In this document: positions 25,269-34,609 of the stretch, piece by piece
How the letters are laid out: each line of letters begins with the position of its first letter
Numbering within the stretch: position 1 is the first letter of the stretch
From: Ruminococcus sp.
GTDB taxonomy: Bacteria; Bacillota; Clostridia; Oscillospirales; Ruminococcaceae
Assembly: GCF_016287535.1 (NCBI RefSeq)
Contig: NZ_JAEFAJ010000008.1
Location: forward strand, 1 to 64,000
Direction: 5' to 3'
Length of the DNA stretch: 64,000 bases
Position numbers and translations under genes: made by a program
The notes under the pieces: generated by a model
What the model was told of the DNA's origin: nothing
The model's database searches: none
The model's input: only the letters and a program-made list of their open reading frames with translations

Positions 25269-25769
25269 TTATTTACGGGATATAATAATAAAAATACATA
25301 TATTGACAATAAAGAGCAGAACTGATGCGATATTTAATATGTATTTTTTCCTGCCCATTGCTCTTTTTACAAGGTACAGATCTCCGTTTCCGAAGAAAGA
25401 GCACAGTACCGAGTACCCCGGGTCGCTGACAAGGAACATGGCGGACATTATCCATAAGAATAGTCTGATATATCCGCTTGGAAGCAGCAGATAAACGAGA
25501 ACAAGGATATACGCTGTCAGCGTTGTTCCGATTATACCCGCAAGAGACATATATATCCATGCTTTCGGAATATCCCTGTTATTCTCGTCGCATATCTTTT
25601 CCTCGTTTTCAAAGGTGACTTTGGTTCCGCCGTGATAGCTGAACCATTGTACGCTTACAAGTTTAAGACCTGCCTTCTGACCGGCTATGATGTGGAAAAG
25701 CTCATGGGAGACATGGTAAAGCAATCCTGAAATGGCTAAGAAAATTATTATCAGAGCATATATTTTCAT
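25269..25769 (-). CDS. Small membrane protein with a HELFH zinc-protease motif
   Basis: 166 residues, mostly hydrophobic with four or five membrane helices. The first helix contains HVSHELFHIIAGQKAG, an intact HExxH zinc motif inside the membrane, as in site-2 (M50) proteases; a later helix has SDPGYSVL, which could supply the third ligand. It is shorter than typical M50 enzymes and has no PDZ domain. The gene lies 24 bp after lexA on the same strand. Protease activity is inferred from the motif only; a close relative that lost activity is possible. Confidence 0.65.
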   Translation of the reverse strand: MKIYALIIIFLAISGLLYHVSHELFHIIAGQKAGLKLVSVQWFSYHGGTKVTFENEEKICDENNRDIPKAWIYMSLAGIIGTTLTAYILVLVYLLLPSGYIRLFLWIMSAMFLVSDPGYSVLCSFFGNGDLYLVKRAMGRKKYILNIASVLLFIVNICIFIIISRK

Positions 25770-25793
25770 AAGAAACAGAGTTCATAGCCTTTA

Positions 25794-26375
25794 TCAGTAG
25801 TACCGCTTCAAGCCTATTACCTTGCCGAGGACCTCCACCTCGTCCACGATGATAGGCTCCATAGTGGTATTTTCCGGCTGAAGGCGGTAGTGTCCCTTTT
25901 CCTTGAAGAAACGCTTTACAGTAGCCTCCTCGCGGTCTATGAAGGCTACGACTATATCTCCGTTATCTGCGTAGTTTACACGCTTTACTATTACTATATC
26001 TCCGTCAAGTATGCCTGCGTCTATCATGCTCTCTCCGCGGATTTTCAGCGCAAAGAGCTCCTGAGGATCGACGCCGGGAGCTTCAAAGCCTATATATCCC
26101 GTGATGTCCTCAACGGCTGTGATAGGCTGTCCTGCGGTAACTGTACCCATTACGGGAACAGATGTGGTGCCGCTGTTGGGCAGGCGCAGGGTGCGGTTGA
26201 GATTGCCTGTTTTCTCGATAAGTCCCTCGCGGACAAGAGTTTCTATGTAGCGGTGAGCGGTGGACGTGGACCTGAAGCCCATAGCGTCCATTATCTCCCT
26301 TACAGACGGTGACATACCGTCGCTGAGACGGGATTTTATATAGTTGAATACCGCTATTTCTTTATCCTTCAGCAT
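25794..26375 (-). CDS. lexA: LexA repressor of the SOS response
   Basis: 193 residues. N-terminal winged helix-turn-helix (SPSVREIMDAMGF), then the S24 self-cleavage domain with the Ala81-Gly82 cleavage bond in TVTAGQP, catalytic Ser116 in GESMIDAG and Lys154 in ATVKRF. It represses DNA-repair genes until RecA filaments trigger its cleavage. It starts one base after the murC stop and GGAGG precedes its ATG, so it is probably read from the murC promoter. No canonical GAAC-N4-GTTC box is seen near it. Confidence 0.95.
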   Translation of the reverse strand: MLKDKEIAVFNYIKSRLSDGMSPSVREIMDAMGFRSTSTAHRYIETLVREGLIEKTGNLNRTLRLPNSGTTSVPVMGTVTAGQPITAVEDITGYIGFEAPGVDPQELFALKIRGESMIDAGILDGDIVIVKRVNYADNGDIVVAFIDREEATVKRFFKEKGHYRLQPENTTMEPIIVDEVEVLGKVIGLKRYY

Positions 26376-26376
26376 A

Positions 26377-27795
26377 TTATTTCTCCTCCGAAAGCTTTTT
26401 CAGTACCATTTTGGCTATCTTGTATGCGTCTCCGCAGCCAAGTGTTATAACGAGGTCGCCCTCCTGTGCGTGGTCGCAGACATAGTCGCATATCTGCTCA
26501 AAGTTGGCGTACTTGCGCTCGTCTGTCCACTCTGCGGACTCGTCCTGCGGGAACCAGATACAGCCGGGTATCTTTTCTGCAAGATGACGGGTGAAAATAC
26601 CGTAAGTGTTCTTCTCGCGGCTTCCCATGATATCGGTGAGCACGGCATGATCGGGTATCTGCAGCACTCTCGCGAAATCGTCAAGGAGCAGCTTTGTGCG
26701 TGAGAAGGTGAATGGCTGGAACACAGCCCAAACCTGCCTGAAGTTCATCTCCATTGCGGCGTTGAGGGTAGCTTCGAGCTCTGTGGGGTGGTGAGCGTAG
26801 TCATCGACTACGGTTATGCCCTTTTCAAAGCCCAGCTTTTCAAAACGGCGCTTGGCTCCGCGGAAGTCCTCAAAACCCTGCTGTATGAATTTGAAGTCAA
26901 CTCCCACATAACGTGCAGCCGCAACAGCTGCAAGGGAATTGAGCACATTGTGTATGCCTGCTACATGAAGCGTCACGGTTCCCAGCTTTTCGCCCTTATA
27001 CATCGCGTCATAGGTGGTGAGAAGTCCGTTCTCGTGCTTCACGTTTTCGGGGTAGTAGTCGCAGGAGCTGTCCTTGCCGAATGTGATTATCTCCTTGCCT
27101 GTGATACCCTCAAGCGATTTCATGGAATTTTCGTCGGAGCCGTTTACGATAATGCACTTCGAGGCGTTTTCGTTGAATTTACGGAAGGACTTTATTATAT
27201 TTTCAAGTGTGCCGAAGTAGTCGAGGTGGTCGGCATCGATATTCAGGATAACGGCTATATCAGGGAAGAATTTGAGGAAGTGATCCTCGAATTCACAGGA
27301 CTCGCACACCATTATATCGCTCTTGCCGGCAACTCCGCTTCCGCCTATACAGGGGAGCTTTCCGCCGATATACGCGGAGAGGTCAATTCCTGCGGTGAAA
27401 AGTATCTGCGTTATCATTGAGGTAGTGGAGGTCTTGCCGTGAGTTCCCGAAACACATATAGCATTGCTGTACCAGCTCGTGACTATGCCGAGAAGATCAG
27501 CTCTTTCGAGTACGGGGACTCCGCTTGCCCTTGCTGCCATGAGCTCCGGATTGTCAGCCATGATAGCGGCTGTGTGTACGATAAGATCCGCGCCCTCGAT
27601 ATTTTCGGCTCTCTGACCGATAAATACGGGTATGCCCATTTTCCTCACAGCGTCGAGAGTCTCGGTCTCGTTGTTGTCAGAGCCTGTGAGGTAATAGCCC
27701 TGAGAGTGGAGTATCTGCGCCAGGGGATACATTCCCGAACCGCCTATACCGATGAAGTGTATGTGCTTTTTTCCCTTTAAAATGTTGATATCCAA
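26377..27795 (-). CDS. murC: UDP-N-acetylmuramate-L-alanine ligase
   Basis: About 472 residues. The N-terminal Rossmann motif HFIGIGGSGM binds the UDP substrate; SGTHGKTSTTSMI is the ATP loop; the C-terminal ligase domain follows (DDYAHHPTE). It adds L-Ala to UDP-MurNAc, the first peptide step of wall precursor synthesis. TTG at 27795 fits best: a strong AAAGGTGATC lies just before it and overlaps the alternative GTG at 27804. It is not in the main division cluster but heads an operon with lexA. Confidence 0.93.
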   Translation of the reverse strand: MDINILKGKKHIHFIGIGGSGMYPLAQILHSQGYYLTGSDNNETETLDAVRKMGIPVFIGQRAENIEGADLIVHTAAIMADNPELMAARASGVPVLERADLLGIVTSWYSNAICVSGTHGKTSTTSMITQILFTAGIDLSAYIGGKLPCIGGSGVAGKSDIMVCESCEFEDHFLKFFPDIAVILNIDADHLDYFGTLENIIKSFRKFNENASKCIIVNGSDENSMKSLEGITGKEIITFGKDSSCDYYPENVKHENGLLTTYDAMYKGEKLGTVTLHVAGIHNVLNSLAAVAAARYVGVDFKFIQQGFEDFRGAKRRFEKLGFEKGITVVDDYAHHPTELEATLNAAMEMNFRQVWAVFQPFTFSRTKLLLDDFARVLQIPDHAVLTDIMGSREKNTYGIFTRHLAEKIPGCIWFPQDESAEWTDERKYANFEQICDYVCDHAQEGDLVITLGCGDAYKIAKMVLKKLSEEK

Positions 27796-27927
27796 AATGA
27801 TCACCTTTCCTGAATGAATTTATATAACACAGGGGCATAAGCCCTGAGAAACAGTCTGCGTAAGAAGTTTCAGCTGTATCTCCACAGAGTTGTTATAATA
27901 TTTTTGACTTGGTTTCGCATAAAAAGC

Positions 27928-27956
27928 TTGCATTTTTACAAAATATGAGTTATAAT
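27928..27956 (+). promoter_or_regulatory. spoVG promoter
   Basis: -35 TTGCAT (27928-27933), 17 bp, -10 TATAAT (27951-27956), giving a leader of about 95 nt. A second TATAAT at 27894 has no matching -35. The murC promoter must lie in 27805-27890 on the other strand but is not clear. Confidence 0.72.
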
Positions 27957-28056
27957 AGTTTACAGGTTTACTTTCAACCGAAATTAATAGTTATAAAAAT
28001 GAAATATTTCGGTGCTCGTACCGTTGATCACATAGAGTGTATTAAGGAGGAAAACT

Positions 28057-28356
28057 ATGGAAATTACAGATGTAAAGATCAGAAAGATCATCTCTGAAGG
28101 CAGGCTGAGAGCGGTAGTTTCGCTGACTATCGACGATATGTTCGCTGTACATGACATTAAGGTCGTACAGGGCGACGAGAGACTTTTCGTTGCAATGCCA
28201 AGCAGAAAGGACGAAAACGGAGTGTTCCGCGATATCGTTCATCCCATATCGGCTGCGGCAAGAAAGATGTTTGAGGAAACCATACTCGAAGCCTATGAAA
28301 GACAGCTTGCCGTTCTCGAAACTGAGGAAACGTCTCCTTCAGAAGAAGCAGTTTAA
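28057..28356 (+). CDS. spoVG: SpoVG, RNA/DNA-binding regulator
   Basis: 99 residues with the conserved core: MEITDVKIRKI, GRLRAVVSLTIDDMFAVHDI, LFVAMPSRKDENGVFRDI and HPI. The family is a small nucleic-acid-binding regulator that affects division, sporulation and envelope genes in Firmicutes. The C-terminal 25 residues are acidic. TAAGGAGG precedes the ATG; it is a single-gene unit closed by a terminator. Confidence 0.95.
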   Translation: MEITDVKIRKIISEGRLRAVVSLTIDDMFAVHDIKVVQGDERLFVAMPSRKDENGVFRDIVHPISAAARKMFEETILEAYERQLAVLETEETSPSEEAV

Positions 28357-28370
28357 AATTACTGTATAAG

Positions 28371-28393
28371 GACCTGCATTTTGCAGGTCTTTT
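28371..28393. terminator. Bidirectional terminator between spoVG and the NUDIX gene
   Basis: A 7-bp GC-rich stem, GACCTGC (28371-28377) and GCAGGTC (28383-28389), followed by a T-run; A-rich sequence on the other side lets it work for the convergent gene too. Confidence 0.85.
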
Positions 28394-28930
28394 TTATATT
28401 CCGAGGATACGCGCTGCCTTGAGTACCGCTATCTGAGTTTTTCCGTCGCGGATAGTTCCGTCCATTACCTGCTTTACAGCCTCTGAGAGCGGTATGCGCT
28501 CAACGTCGAGGAATTCGTCGGGGTCAAGATCCTGTCTGTTGAATTTCAGTCCTCTTGCAAGATACATATAGGTTATCTCGCTGTTGTATGCGGGAGTGGG
28601 AAGCATTTCGCCGAGATAGACATACTCCGAGCAGTAATAGCCTGTTTCCTCAAGAAGCTCGCGCCTGCCGCATTCGCTGTGATCCTCGCCTTTTTCAAGC
28701 TTTCCTGCGGGGACCTCCCGTGTGACCGTCTGGAACGGATAGCGGAACTGCTTCACGAGAAATATCTCATTGTTCTCGGTTATCGGTATAACACATACTC
28801 CGCCGTGGTGGTGGAGGACATCGCGGACTGCGGTCTTGCCGTTTTCAAGCTCGGCGCTGTCATGGGTTATGGTGAATATGGGACCTTTGTATATAAGGTC
28901 GCTGGATACTGTTTTTTCCTGTAAATGCAT
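28394..28930 (-). CDS. NUDIX hydrolase, ADP-ribose pyrophosphatase type
   Basis: 178 residues. The complete NUDIX box (G-x5-E-x7-REUxEExGU) lies near residues 75-98, ending GRRELLEETGY. The preceding FRYPFQTVTREVPAG is characteristic of ADP-ribose pyrophosphatases, which split ADP-ribose into AMP and ribose 5-phosphate. Its ATG shares a base with the stop codon of the YfhO-family gene, so the two are translated together, though a functional link is not obvious. Confidence 0.9.
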   Translation of the reverse strand: MHLQEKTVSSDLIYKGPIFTITHDSAELENGKTAVRDVLHHHGGVCVIPITENNEIFLVKQFRYPFQTVTREVPAGKLEKGEDHSECGRRELLEETGYYCSEYVYLGEMLPTPAYNSEITYMYLARGLKFNRQDLDPDEFLDVERIPLSEAVKQVMDGTIRDGKTQIAVLKAARILGI

Positions 28931-31455
28931 TACTGATTCTCCTTTTTATCGAAAAGACTGTCGCAGTGGCTGACTGCGGTCTTTATTTTACTGCATGAGT
29001 CGTAGCCGTACCAGTGCCTGAAGGCATAGTCGTTATCCTTTCCGTCTTTGCGGCGGAAGAGGAGCACATATACTGCAAGTGCTGCGGCTGCGCATATGCT
29101 TATTATAATGCCTGCTGTAAGGTAAGGCGTCCTGTACCAGAATACTATGGTGTTTTTGCCTGTTTCAGCCCTTATTGCCATGAAGCCCTCGTTTACACGC
29201 TCCACATCAGCCTTTTTGCCGTTTACCTCAGCTGTCCAGCCCTTGCTGTAGGGTACGCTGAAAAATATAAGCTGCGGTTTCGGGAGCTCTATTTCCGAAA
29301 CGAAACCGTGAGAGTCATATGTGAAGCTGTCGGCGCAGCACTGCTGCTTCTGACGGCAGAAGAACTCGTATGTCCGGCGGTTCATTGCCGCGGACATGGA
29401 CGGATCAAGCTCAATGAGTATATCACTGTACTTTTCAGCCTGCTTGTCGGAAAGTACAATGGAGCGGAGCATTATTATCTCGCGGTTGAGCTCGTTCTTT
29501 TTTTCTGCCGCGGACTTTGTGATGTATGTGTCGTAAGCCCAGCCCATAGGTATGAACAGCTTGTTTTCGTAGATCTCGAAGTTGTCGGTCTCACCGGCGT
29601 ATTCAAAGCCGGTAAGCTCGTCGGGGATTATAACTCCGCTTATGTCTTCTGCGTCGGAGGAAGAAGTTATTTTTCTTACCTTTGGCGCGGAAGCGCCTGA
29701 AACCAGCTCGTCATAGCTGCAGCCCTTTTTCTTCTCCTTGTAGAAATACTTTACCGAGAGCAGACTGCGCAGAGGATAGTGGTGGAGTGTAGGACGTGAT
29801 GCCACGTCGCGGTTTATGCCGACAAATCTGTAGAATTCCATTATGGACGGATCTACGACGCTGTGAAATGCTCTTATCGAGGGGATACCCCATATCATAG
29901 AGGCGTTTTCGGTGTTGAAGCCGGTGTCGATGCGGAAAAAACTGTTGCTGTCCGGCATTTCGTACACATCGTCCTCATAGTCTATGAACTCGCTGATGTA
30001 TTCCCTTGCCGAGCTGACATTGTCAGCGGCATACAGTGTGGTGGTAAATATGCATATCAGAGAAGAGGCACAGGTCAGAAAAACAACGAAATCCATGCGG
30101 AGAGTGCCCTTTTTCTTCCTGCGGAATATAAGGAACGCGCAGAACAGCATTGCGGCTGCAACGCCTATAATCAGCCAGAAATAGGGGATATCCTCAGGCA
30201 TTGAGAACAGACGGGGCTTTTTGCCCTTGTCGGGCTTTGCCGGCAATGCTCCTGTTACCGCAAAGGCTGCGAGAAACAGTGCGCTGATCTTCAGACCGCG
30301 GGAGCCGTCGGACTTTTCGTCGTCAATAGTATGTGCGGTCATCATTGCCATTATCAGTATCGGCATATAGAACCACCGCGCGTAATAGTAGGAGTTCATT
30401 GCCTGAAAAAGACTGTTCAGTATCGGTATGAATGCGAATATTATGCATATCACCGTAAGCTTTGAAGCCCAGTGCTTCTTCCTCAGATGCATGAAGGATA
30501 TGACGCCTGCCATTGAGAATAACGGCAGATAGCCGCCTATTGACGCCCACATTTCATAGTTCGTACCGAAAAGCACAGGGTAGCCCGGCGGGTCGCAGGG
30601 CATGAAGAAGCTCTGTATTATCTTTGGTATCAGCGTTTTGTCCGCATATACTACCATATCAGTGCCGTAGAGCCTTTCGCTCAGACGGAAATTTCCCATC
30701 AGTGCCATTGCCGAGGGCAGAAGTATGAATGCTGCAAGAAGAGTGCCGAGAACGGCTTCAAGACAGAGTCCGAGGAATCTGCGCCATGAGGTATGAAAAT
30801 CAGGACTTTTCCTGCGGCAGAGGTAGTATATCACAATGAATACTGCCTGACCTGCGAAGAAGTAATAGTTCACGCAAGCCATAAGCGCGACAGACAGCGC
30901 AAAGACGCCTTTTCTGCGGCAGTTGACACATTCCTCCACCGCTATGAGCATCAGCGGAAAGAGAGCGGTGACATCCTGAAAGTGATTGAAGAATATATTG
31001 AATATCTGAAATCCGGAGAACGAATAGAGCAGCGCTCCGGTAAGAGCGGCATACTTGCCGCGGACAAAACGCCTGATATAAGCGTAGGCGGTGAGTGCCG
31101 CAATTCCGTGCTTCAGCGCAAGCACGAAGGGTATGGCGTGGAGCAGTATGCTTCTCGGCAGAAATGCCATAAGCCAGAAAAACGGACTTCCGAAAAGGTA
31201 GAATGAGTAAGAAGTCATAAGGTCGGAGCCAAGATCCGTCAGCCAGTTCCAGCCGAACTGTCCGCTTTGTACTGCTGTGCTCGCAAGACAGTTGAATGGT
31301 ATCTGCTGGGCGTTGAAGTCGCCGTAGTATATGAAATAGCCGCGCTCTGTCAGCAGCATGGGGAGCATTGAAAGCAGCATGGTGCAGAAGCCCGCAAGGA
31401 ATGCTGCCAGATATTTTTCTTTGGTGCAGCCTGAGCCACCGAAGCTCCTTTTCAC
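28930..31455 (-). CDS. YfhO-family polytopic membrane protein
   Basis: 841 residues with about twelve to fourteen membrane helices and a C-terminal extracytoplasmic domain of about 280 residues before the last helix. An acidic loop after the first helix (YFIYYGDFNAQQIPF) matches the YfhO family, predicted GT-C-type glycosyltransferases that decorate lipoteichoic acid or other surface polymers in relatives. GTG start with GGAGG nine bases upstream. The substrate is unknown. Confidence 0.85.
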   Translation of the reverse strand: MKRSFGGSGCTKEKYLAAFLAGFCTMLLSMLPMLLTERGYFIYYGDFNAQQIPFNCLASTAVQSGQFGWNWLTDLGSDLMTSYSFYLFGSPFFWLMAFLPRSILLHAIPFVLALKHGIAALTAYAYIRRFVRGKYAALTGALLYSFSGFQIFNIFFNHFQDVTALFPLMLIAVEECVNCRRKGVFALSVALMACVNYYFFAGQAVFIVIYYLCRRKSPDFHTSWRRFLGLCLEAVLGTLLAAFILLPSAMALMGNFRLSERLYGTDMVVYADKTLIPKIIQSFFMPCDPPGYPVLFGTNYEMWASIGGYLPLFSMAGVISFMHLRKKHWASKLTVICIIFAFIPILNSLFQAMNSYYYARWFYMPILIMAMMTAHTIDDEKSDGSRGLKISALFLAAFAVTGALPAKPDKGKKPRLFSMPEDIPYFWLIIGVAAAMLFCAFLIFRRKKKGTLRMDFVVFLTCASSLICIFTTTLYAADNVSSAREYISEFIDYEDDVYEMPDSNSFFRIDTGFNTENASMIWGIPSIRAFHSVVDPSIMEFYRFVGINRDVASRPTLHHYPLRSLLSVKYFYKEKKKGCSYDELVSGASAPKVRKITSSSDAEDISGVIIPDELTGFEYAGETDNFEIYENKLFIPMGWAYDTYITKSAAEKKNELNREIIMLRSIVLSDKQAEKYSDILIELDPSMSAAMNRRTYEFFCRQKQQCCADSFTYDSHGFVSEIELPKPQLIFFSVPYSKGWTAEVNGKKADVERVNEGFMAIRAETGKNTIVFWYRTPYLTAGIIISICAAAALAVYVLLFRRKDGKDNDYAFRHWYGYDSCSKIKTAVSHCDSLFDKKENQ

Positions 31456-31490
31456 AATAATGTCCTCCGTAAAAAAAGATATACATATGA

Positions 31491-31519
31491 ATTATATCAC
31501 AAACCGCTCGAAAATGCAA
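31491..31519 (-). promoter_or_regulatory. Promoter of the YfhO-NUDIX operon
   Basis: Reading leftward: -35 TTGCAT (31514-31519), 17 bp, -10 TATAAT (31491-31496). Confidence 0.78.
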
Positions 31520-31598
31520 CAAAAATCGAATATATTTTCGACAAGCGGTCTTTGGTCAGCTAAAGTCTGACGGCTGAGGGCTGATAATGCGGCGGCGG

Positions 31599-31627
31599 TT
31601 GCTTTTTTTTTAATAGTGTGGTATAAT
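31599..31627 (+). promoter_or_regulatory. Promoter of the cysteine desulfurase-thiI operon
   Basis: -35 TTGCTT (31599-31604), 17 bp including a T-run, -10 TATAAT (31622-31627), about 36 bp before the ATG. Confidence 0.78.
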
Positions 31628-31663
31628 TAAAAGAATGCTTATGACAAAGGAATGAAAACGTAA

Positions 31664-32794
31664 ATGGAAGTTTACCTTGATAATGCGGCTACTACAAAGC
31701 CCTGCGCTGAAGCTGTTGCGGCGGCTGTGGAAGCCATGACCGAAAAATACGGCAATCCTTCCTCTCTTCACCGTGCCGGACTTGATGCGCAGCTCCTCGT
31801 TGATGACGCGAGAAAAGCCATAGCTTCGGCAATAGGTGCGGACAGCGGGAATATATACTTTACCTCCGGAGCTACCGAGAGCAATAACCTTGCGCTTCGC
31901 GGCGCTTCTGCGGCTTACGGCAGAAAGAGAAAAAAGATAGTTATATCGGCAGTTGAACACGCTTCCGTTGAGGAGACCGCCGCAGACCTCGAAGCAAAGG
32001 GCTTTGAGGTCGTGAGAGTTTCTCCCCGTGAGGACGGGCGGTACTACGCCGCGGATTTTGTGAATGCCTGCGATGATGATACCTGCCTTGTCAGCATGAT
32101 GTACGTCAATAATGAAACAGGATATATCCTCCCCGTAAAGGAGACCTTTTCGGCGGTAAAGCGGAAATATCCCGATATAATCACCCATACCGACTGCGTA
32201 CAGGCTTTCATGAAGCTGCCTGTCAAGGCTAATACCATGTGTGCCGACCTTATCTCCCTCAGCGGACATAAGATACACGGCGGCAAGGGCGTGGGAGCTC
32301 TTTATATAAAAAAGGGAGTGCGTGTGCTTCCGGTAGTTACCGGCGGCAAGCAGGAAAAGGGCATACGTTCCGGTACCGAGAGCGTTCCCATGATAGCGGC
32401 TTTCGGAGCGGCTGTGAAGAAGCTTTCTCCGACTGTAACGGAACGCTATGAAAAGGTGAGCGGACTTAAAGCTTATCTGCTGGATAAGCTCAGCGGAATA
32501 GAGGGAGTAACTGTGAACTCTCCGGAGGACGGCTCGCCTTATGTGGTGAATATCTCCGCAGTGGGAAAGCGGTCTGAGATAATGCTCCATTTCCTCGAAA
32601 GCAGGGAGATATATGTTTCCAGCGGCTCTGCCTGTTCAAAGGGACAGCAGAGCGGAGTTCTGGGGCAGTTCGGCATTAGGGACAAGCGTGCGGACAGCGC
32701 TCTGCGAATCAGCATGACTGCGGAGACCACGGAAGCGGAGCTTGATATGTTTTGCGAGGCACTCAAAGAGGGTATGGAAAAGGTAAGAGGTTAA
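31664..32794 (+). CDS. Cysteine desulfurase (NifS/IscS family)
   Basis: 376 residues of the class V aminotransferase fold. The start VYLDNAATTKP, the PLP-binding Lys in SLSGHKIHGGKG near residue 205, and the catalytic Cys in VSSGSACSKG near 324 are all present. It removes sulfur from cysteine as an enzyme-bound persulfide. Lying 30 bp before thiI, it most likely feeds sulfur for 4-thiouridine in tRNA, as the dedicated NifZ-ThiI pair of Bacillus does. Confidence 0.93.
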   Translation: MEVYLDNAATTKPCAEAVAAAVEAMTEKYGNPSSLHRAGLDAQLLVDDARKAIASAIGADSGNIYFTSGATESNNLALRGASAAYGRKRKKIVISAVEHASVEETAADLEAKGFEVVRVSPREDGRYYAADFVNACDDDTCLVSMMYVNNETGYILPVKETFSAVKRKYPDIITHTDCVQAFMKLPVKANTMCADLISLSGHKIHGGKGVGALYIKKGVRVLPVVTGGKQEKGIRSGTESVPMIAAFGAAVKKLSPTVTERYEKVSGLKAYLLDKLSGIEGVTVNSPEDGSPYVVNISAVGKRSEIMLHFLESREIYVSSGSACSKGQQSGVLGQFGIRDKRADSALRISMTAETTEAELDMFCEALKEGMEKVRG

Positions 32795-32824
32795 GACATA
32801 TTAATATAGTATAGGAGAAACGGA

Positions 32825-34009
32825 ATGAAAGAGTTAATACTTGTAAAATACGGTGAAATGGCACTGAAGGGTCTCAACAAAAAGACCTTTGAGGATATGC
32901 TCATAAAGAACATAAAGCGCAGACTGAAGCCACTCGGTCACTTTCAGCTGACCAGTGCTCAGTCCACCACATATATAACCCCTCTTGACGAGGACATCGA
33001 CCTCAATGAGGCAGCGGACAGAGTTGGCAAGATATTCGGTATCGCCGCATACTGCCGCGCCTGCGTATGCGAGAAGGACTTTGAGGATATATGCAATAAG
33101 AGCTATGAGTATCTTGACGAGGTGCTGAGCAGCGCAAGGACCTTCAAGGTCAACGCAAAGCGCTCGGACAAGGCTTTCCCCATGAAATCCCCTGAGATAT
33201 GCATGGAGCTGGGCGGAAAGCTCCTTGAAAGGTTCCCTAATCTCACTGTTGATGTAAAAAATCCTGAGGTTACGGTAACTGTGGAGATACGTGACGAGAA
33301 TGCCTTTGTTCACGCTGAGAATATCAAGGGAGCAGGGGGACTTCCCGTGGGAAGCAGCGGAAAGGCTCTGCTTCTTCTCTCCGGCGGTATAGACAGTCCC
33401 GTAGCAGGCTATATGATGGCAAAGCGCGGAGTTCACATAGCTGCAATACACTATGTCAGCCCTCCATATACCTCGGACCGCGCACAGCTCAAGGTGGAGC
33501 AGCTCTGTCAGAAGCTGACGGACTACTGCGGCGGCATAGCCTTCTACTGCGTGCCCTTCACGGAATTGCAGGAAGCTATAAAGGATCACTGTCCGGAGGA
33601 GTTCTTTACTATTATAATGAGAAGGCTCATGATGGAGATAGCTCAGCGCATTGCAGCGAAGGACAACTGTCTTGCTCTCATAACAGGTGAGAGCGTGGGA
33701 CAGGTGGCAAGTCAGACTATGGCTGCTATGGTGTGTACGGACGCGGTGTGCCGCATACCTGTATTCCGTCCCTGCGTCGGCATGGACAAGACCGAGATAA
33801 TCGAGATCGCACGAAAAATAGATACCTTTGATACATCAGTGCTCCCTTATGAGGACTGCTGTACAGTATTCACTCCCCGTCACCCTAAGGTGAGACCTCA
33901 GCTTGCGGATATCGAAAAAGCGCAGAATAGCTTCGATTTCGAGCCGCTTATACAGAAAGCTGTGGAAAATACTGAAATGAAGACGTTTAATTTCGAGGAT
34001 TCTTTTTAA
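32825..34009 (+). CDS. thiI: tRNA 4-thiouridine synthase ThiI, short form
   Basis: 394 residues: N-terminal ferredoxin-like and THUMP domains, then a PP-loop ATPase domain with LLLLSGGIDSPVAGYMMAKRG near residue 180. The C-terminal rhodanese domain of the E. coli protein is absent, which is the usual Firmicute form and needs sulfur directly from the desulfurase encoded upstream. It thiolates uridine 8 of tRNA. AGGAG precedes the ATG. Confidence 0.95.
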   Translation: MKELILVKYGEMALKGLNKKTFEDMLIKNIKRRLKPLGHFQLTSAQSTTYITPLDEDIDLNEAADRVGKIFGIAAYCRACVCEKDFEDICNKSYEYLDEVLSSARTFKVNAKRSDKAFPMKSPEICMELGGKLLERFPNLTVDVKNPEVTVTVEIRDENAFVHAENIKGAGGLPVGSSGKALLLLSGGIDSPVAGYMMAKRGVHIAAIHYVSPPYTSDRAQLKVEQLCQKLTDYCGGIAFYCVPFTELQEAIKDHCPEEFFTIIMRRLMMEIAQRIAAKDNCLALITGESVGQVASQTMAAMVCTDAVCRIPVFRPCVGMDKTEIIEIARKIDTFDTSVLPYEDCCTVFTPRHPKVRPQLADIEKAQNSFDFEPLIQKAVENTEMKTFNFEDSF

Positions 34010-34039
34010 GTTTTTCACAAAATAATCACATCTTTTTTG

Positions 34040-34045
34040 TATAAT
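34040..34045 (+). promoter_or_regulatory. Possible -10 box before the pncC gene
   Basis: TATAAT 28 bp before the GTG start. No -35 hexamer at proper distance, so this is tentative; the gene may also be read from the thiI promoter. Confidence 0.35.
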
Positions 34046-34072
34046 GTAAACTAAAGCAAGGACGGCGATTTA

Positions 34073-34609
34073 GTGGTTAGCGTTAATTTTTCTGAATGTG
34101 ACACCGATAAACTTGACAAAACAGTCACAAATGTTGTAAAATTATTAGAACGGAAAGGTCTGACTATCGCTACGGCTGAAAGCTGTACCGGCGGACTTCT
34201 TTCTGAACTTATAACATCAGTATCGGGCGCGTCTGCGGTCTTTGAACTGGGATTATGTACTTATTCCGAGCGCATAAAGACTGAATTTCTGGGGGTACCT
34301 GCCGGAACTATACGTGATTTCGGCGTGGTAAGCGAACAGACGGCACTTAGTATGGTCAGGGGACTTAAAAAGTGTTCGGGTGCAGATGTGTGTGTTTCCG
34401 TTACGGGTATAGCAGGTCCTTCGGGCGGAACTGCGGAAACGCCCGTCGGAACGGTGTATATCGGTTTCGATATCTGCGGCAGAGAGTTTGTCAGACTGCC
34501 GGAGCTTTGGAAGCTCAGCGATATGAGCAGGAGCAATATCAGAAAATGCGCGGCTGTTTATGCTTTTGAAACTGTAGAAAAAATGCTGATGGAGGCGATC
34601 ACAAACTGA
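34073..34609 (+). CDS. pncC: Nicotinamide-nucleotide amidase (CinA C-terminal domain)
   Basis: 178 residues, the CinA C-terminal domain alone, as in E. coli PncC. Key segments: TIATAESCTGGLLSELITSVSGAS and SVTGIAGPSGGT. It deamidates nicotinamide mononucleotide to nicotinate mononucleotide, salvaging pyridine. The start is GTG with AAGGA 11 bases upstream. Its TGA overlaps the ATG of the sortase gene by one base, so a metabolic gene and a wall gene are coupled. Confidence 0.9.
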   Translation: MVSVNFSECDTDKLDKTVTNVVKLLERKGLTIATAESCTGGLLSELITSVSGASAVFELGLCTYSERIKTEFLGVPAGTIRDFGVVSEQTALSMVRGLKKCSGADVCVSVTGIAGPSGGTAETPVGTVYIGFDICGREFVRLPELWKLSDMSRSNIRKCAAVYAFETVEKMLMEAITN

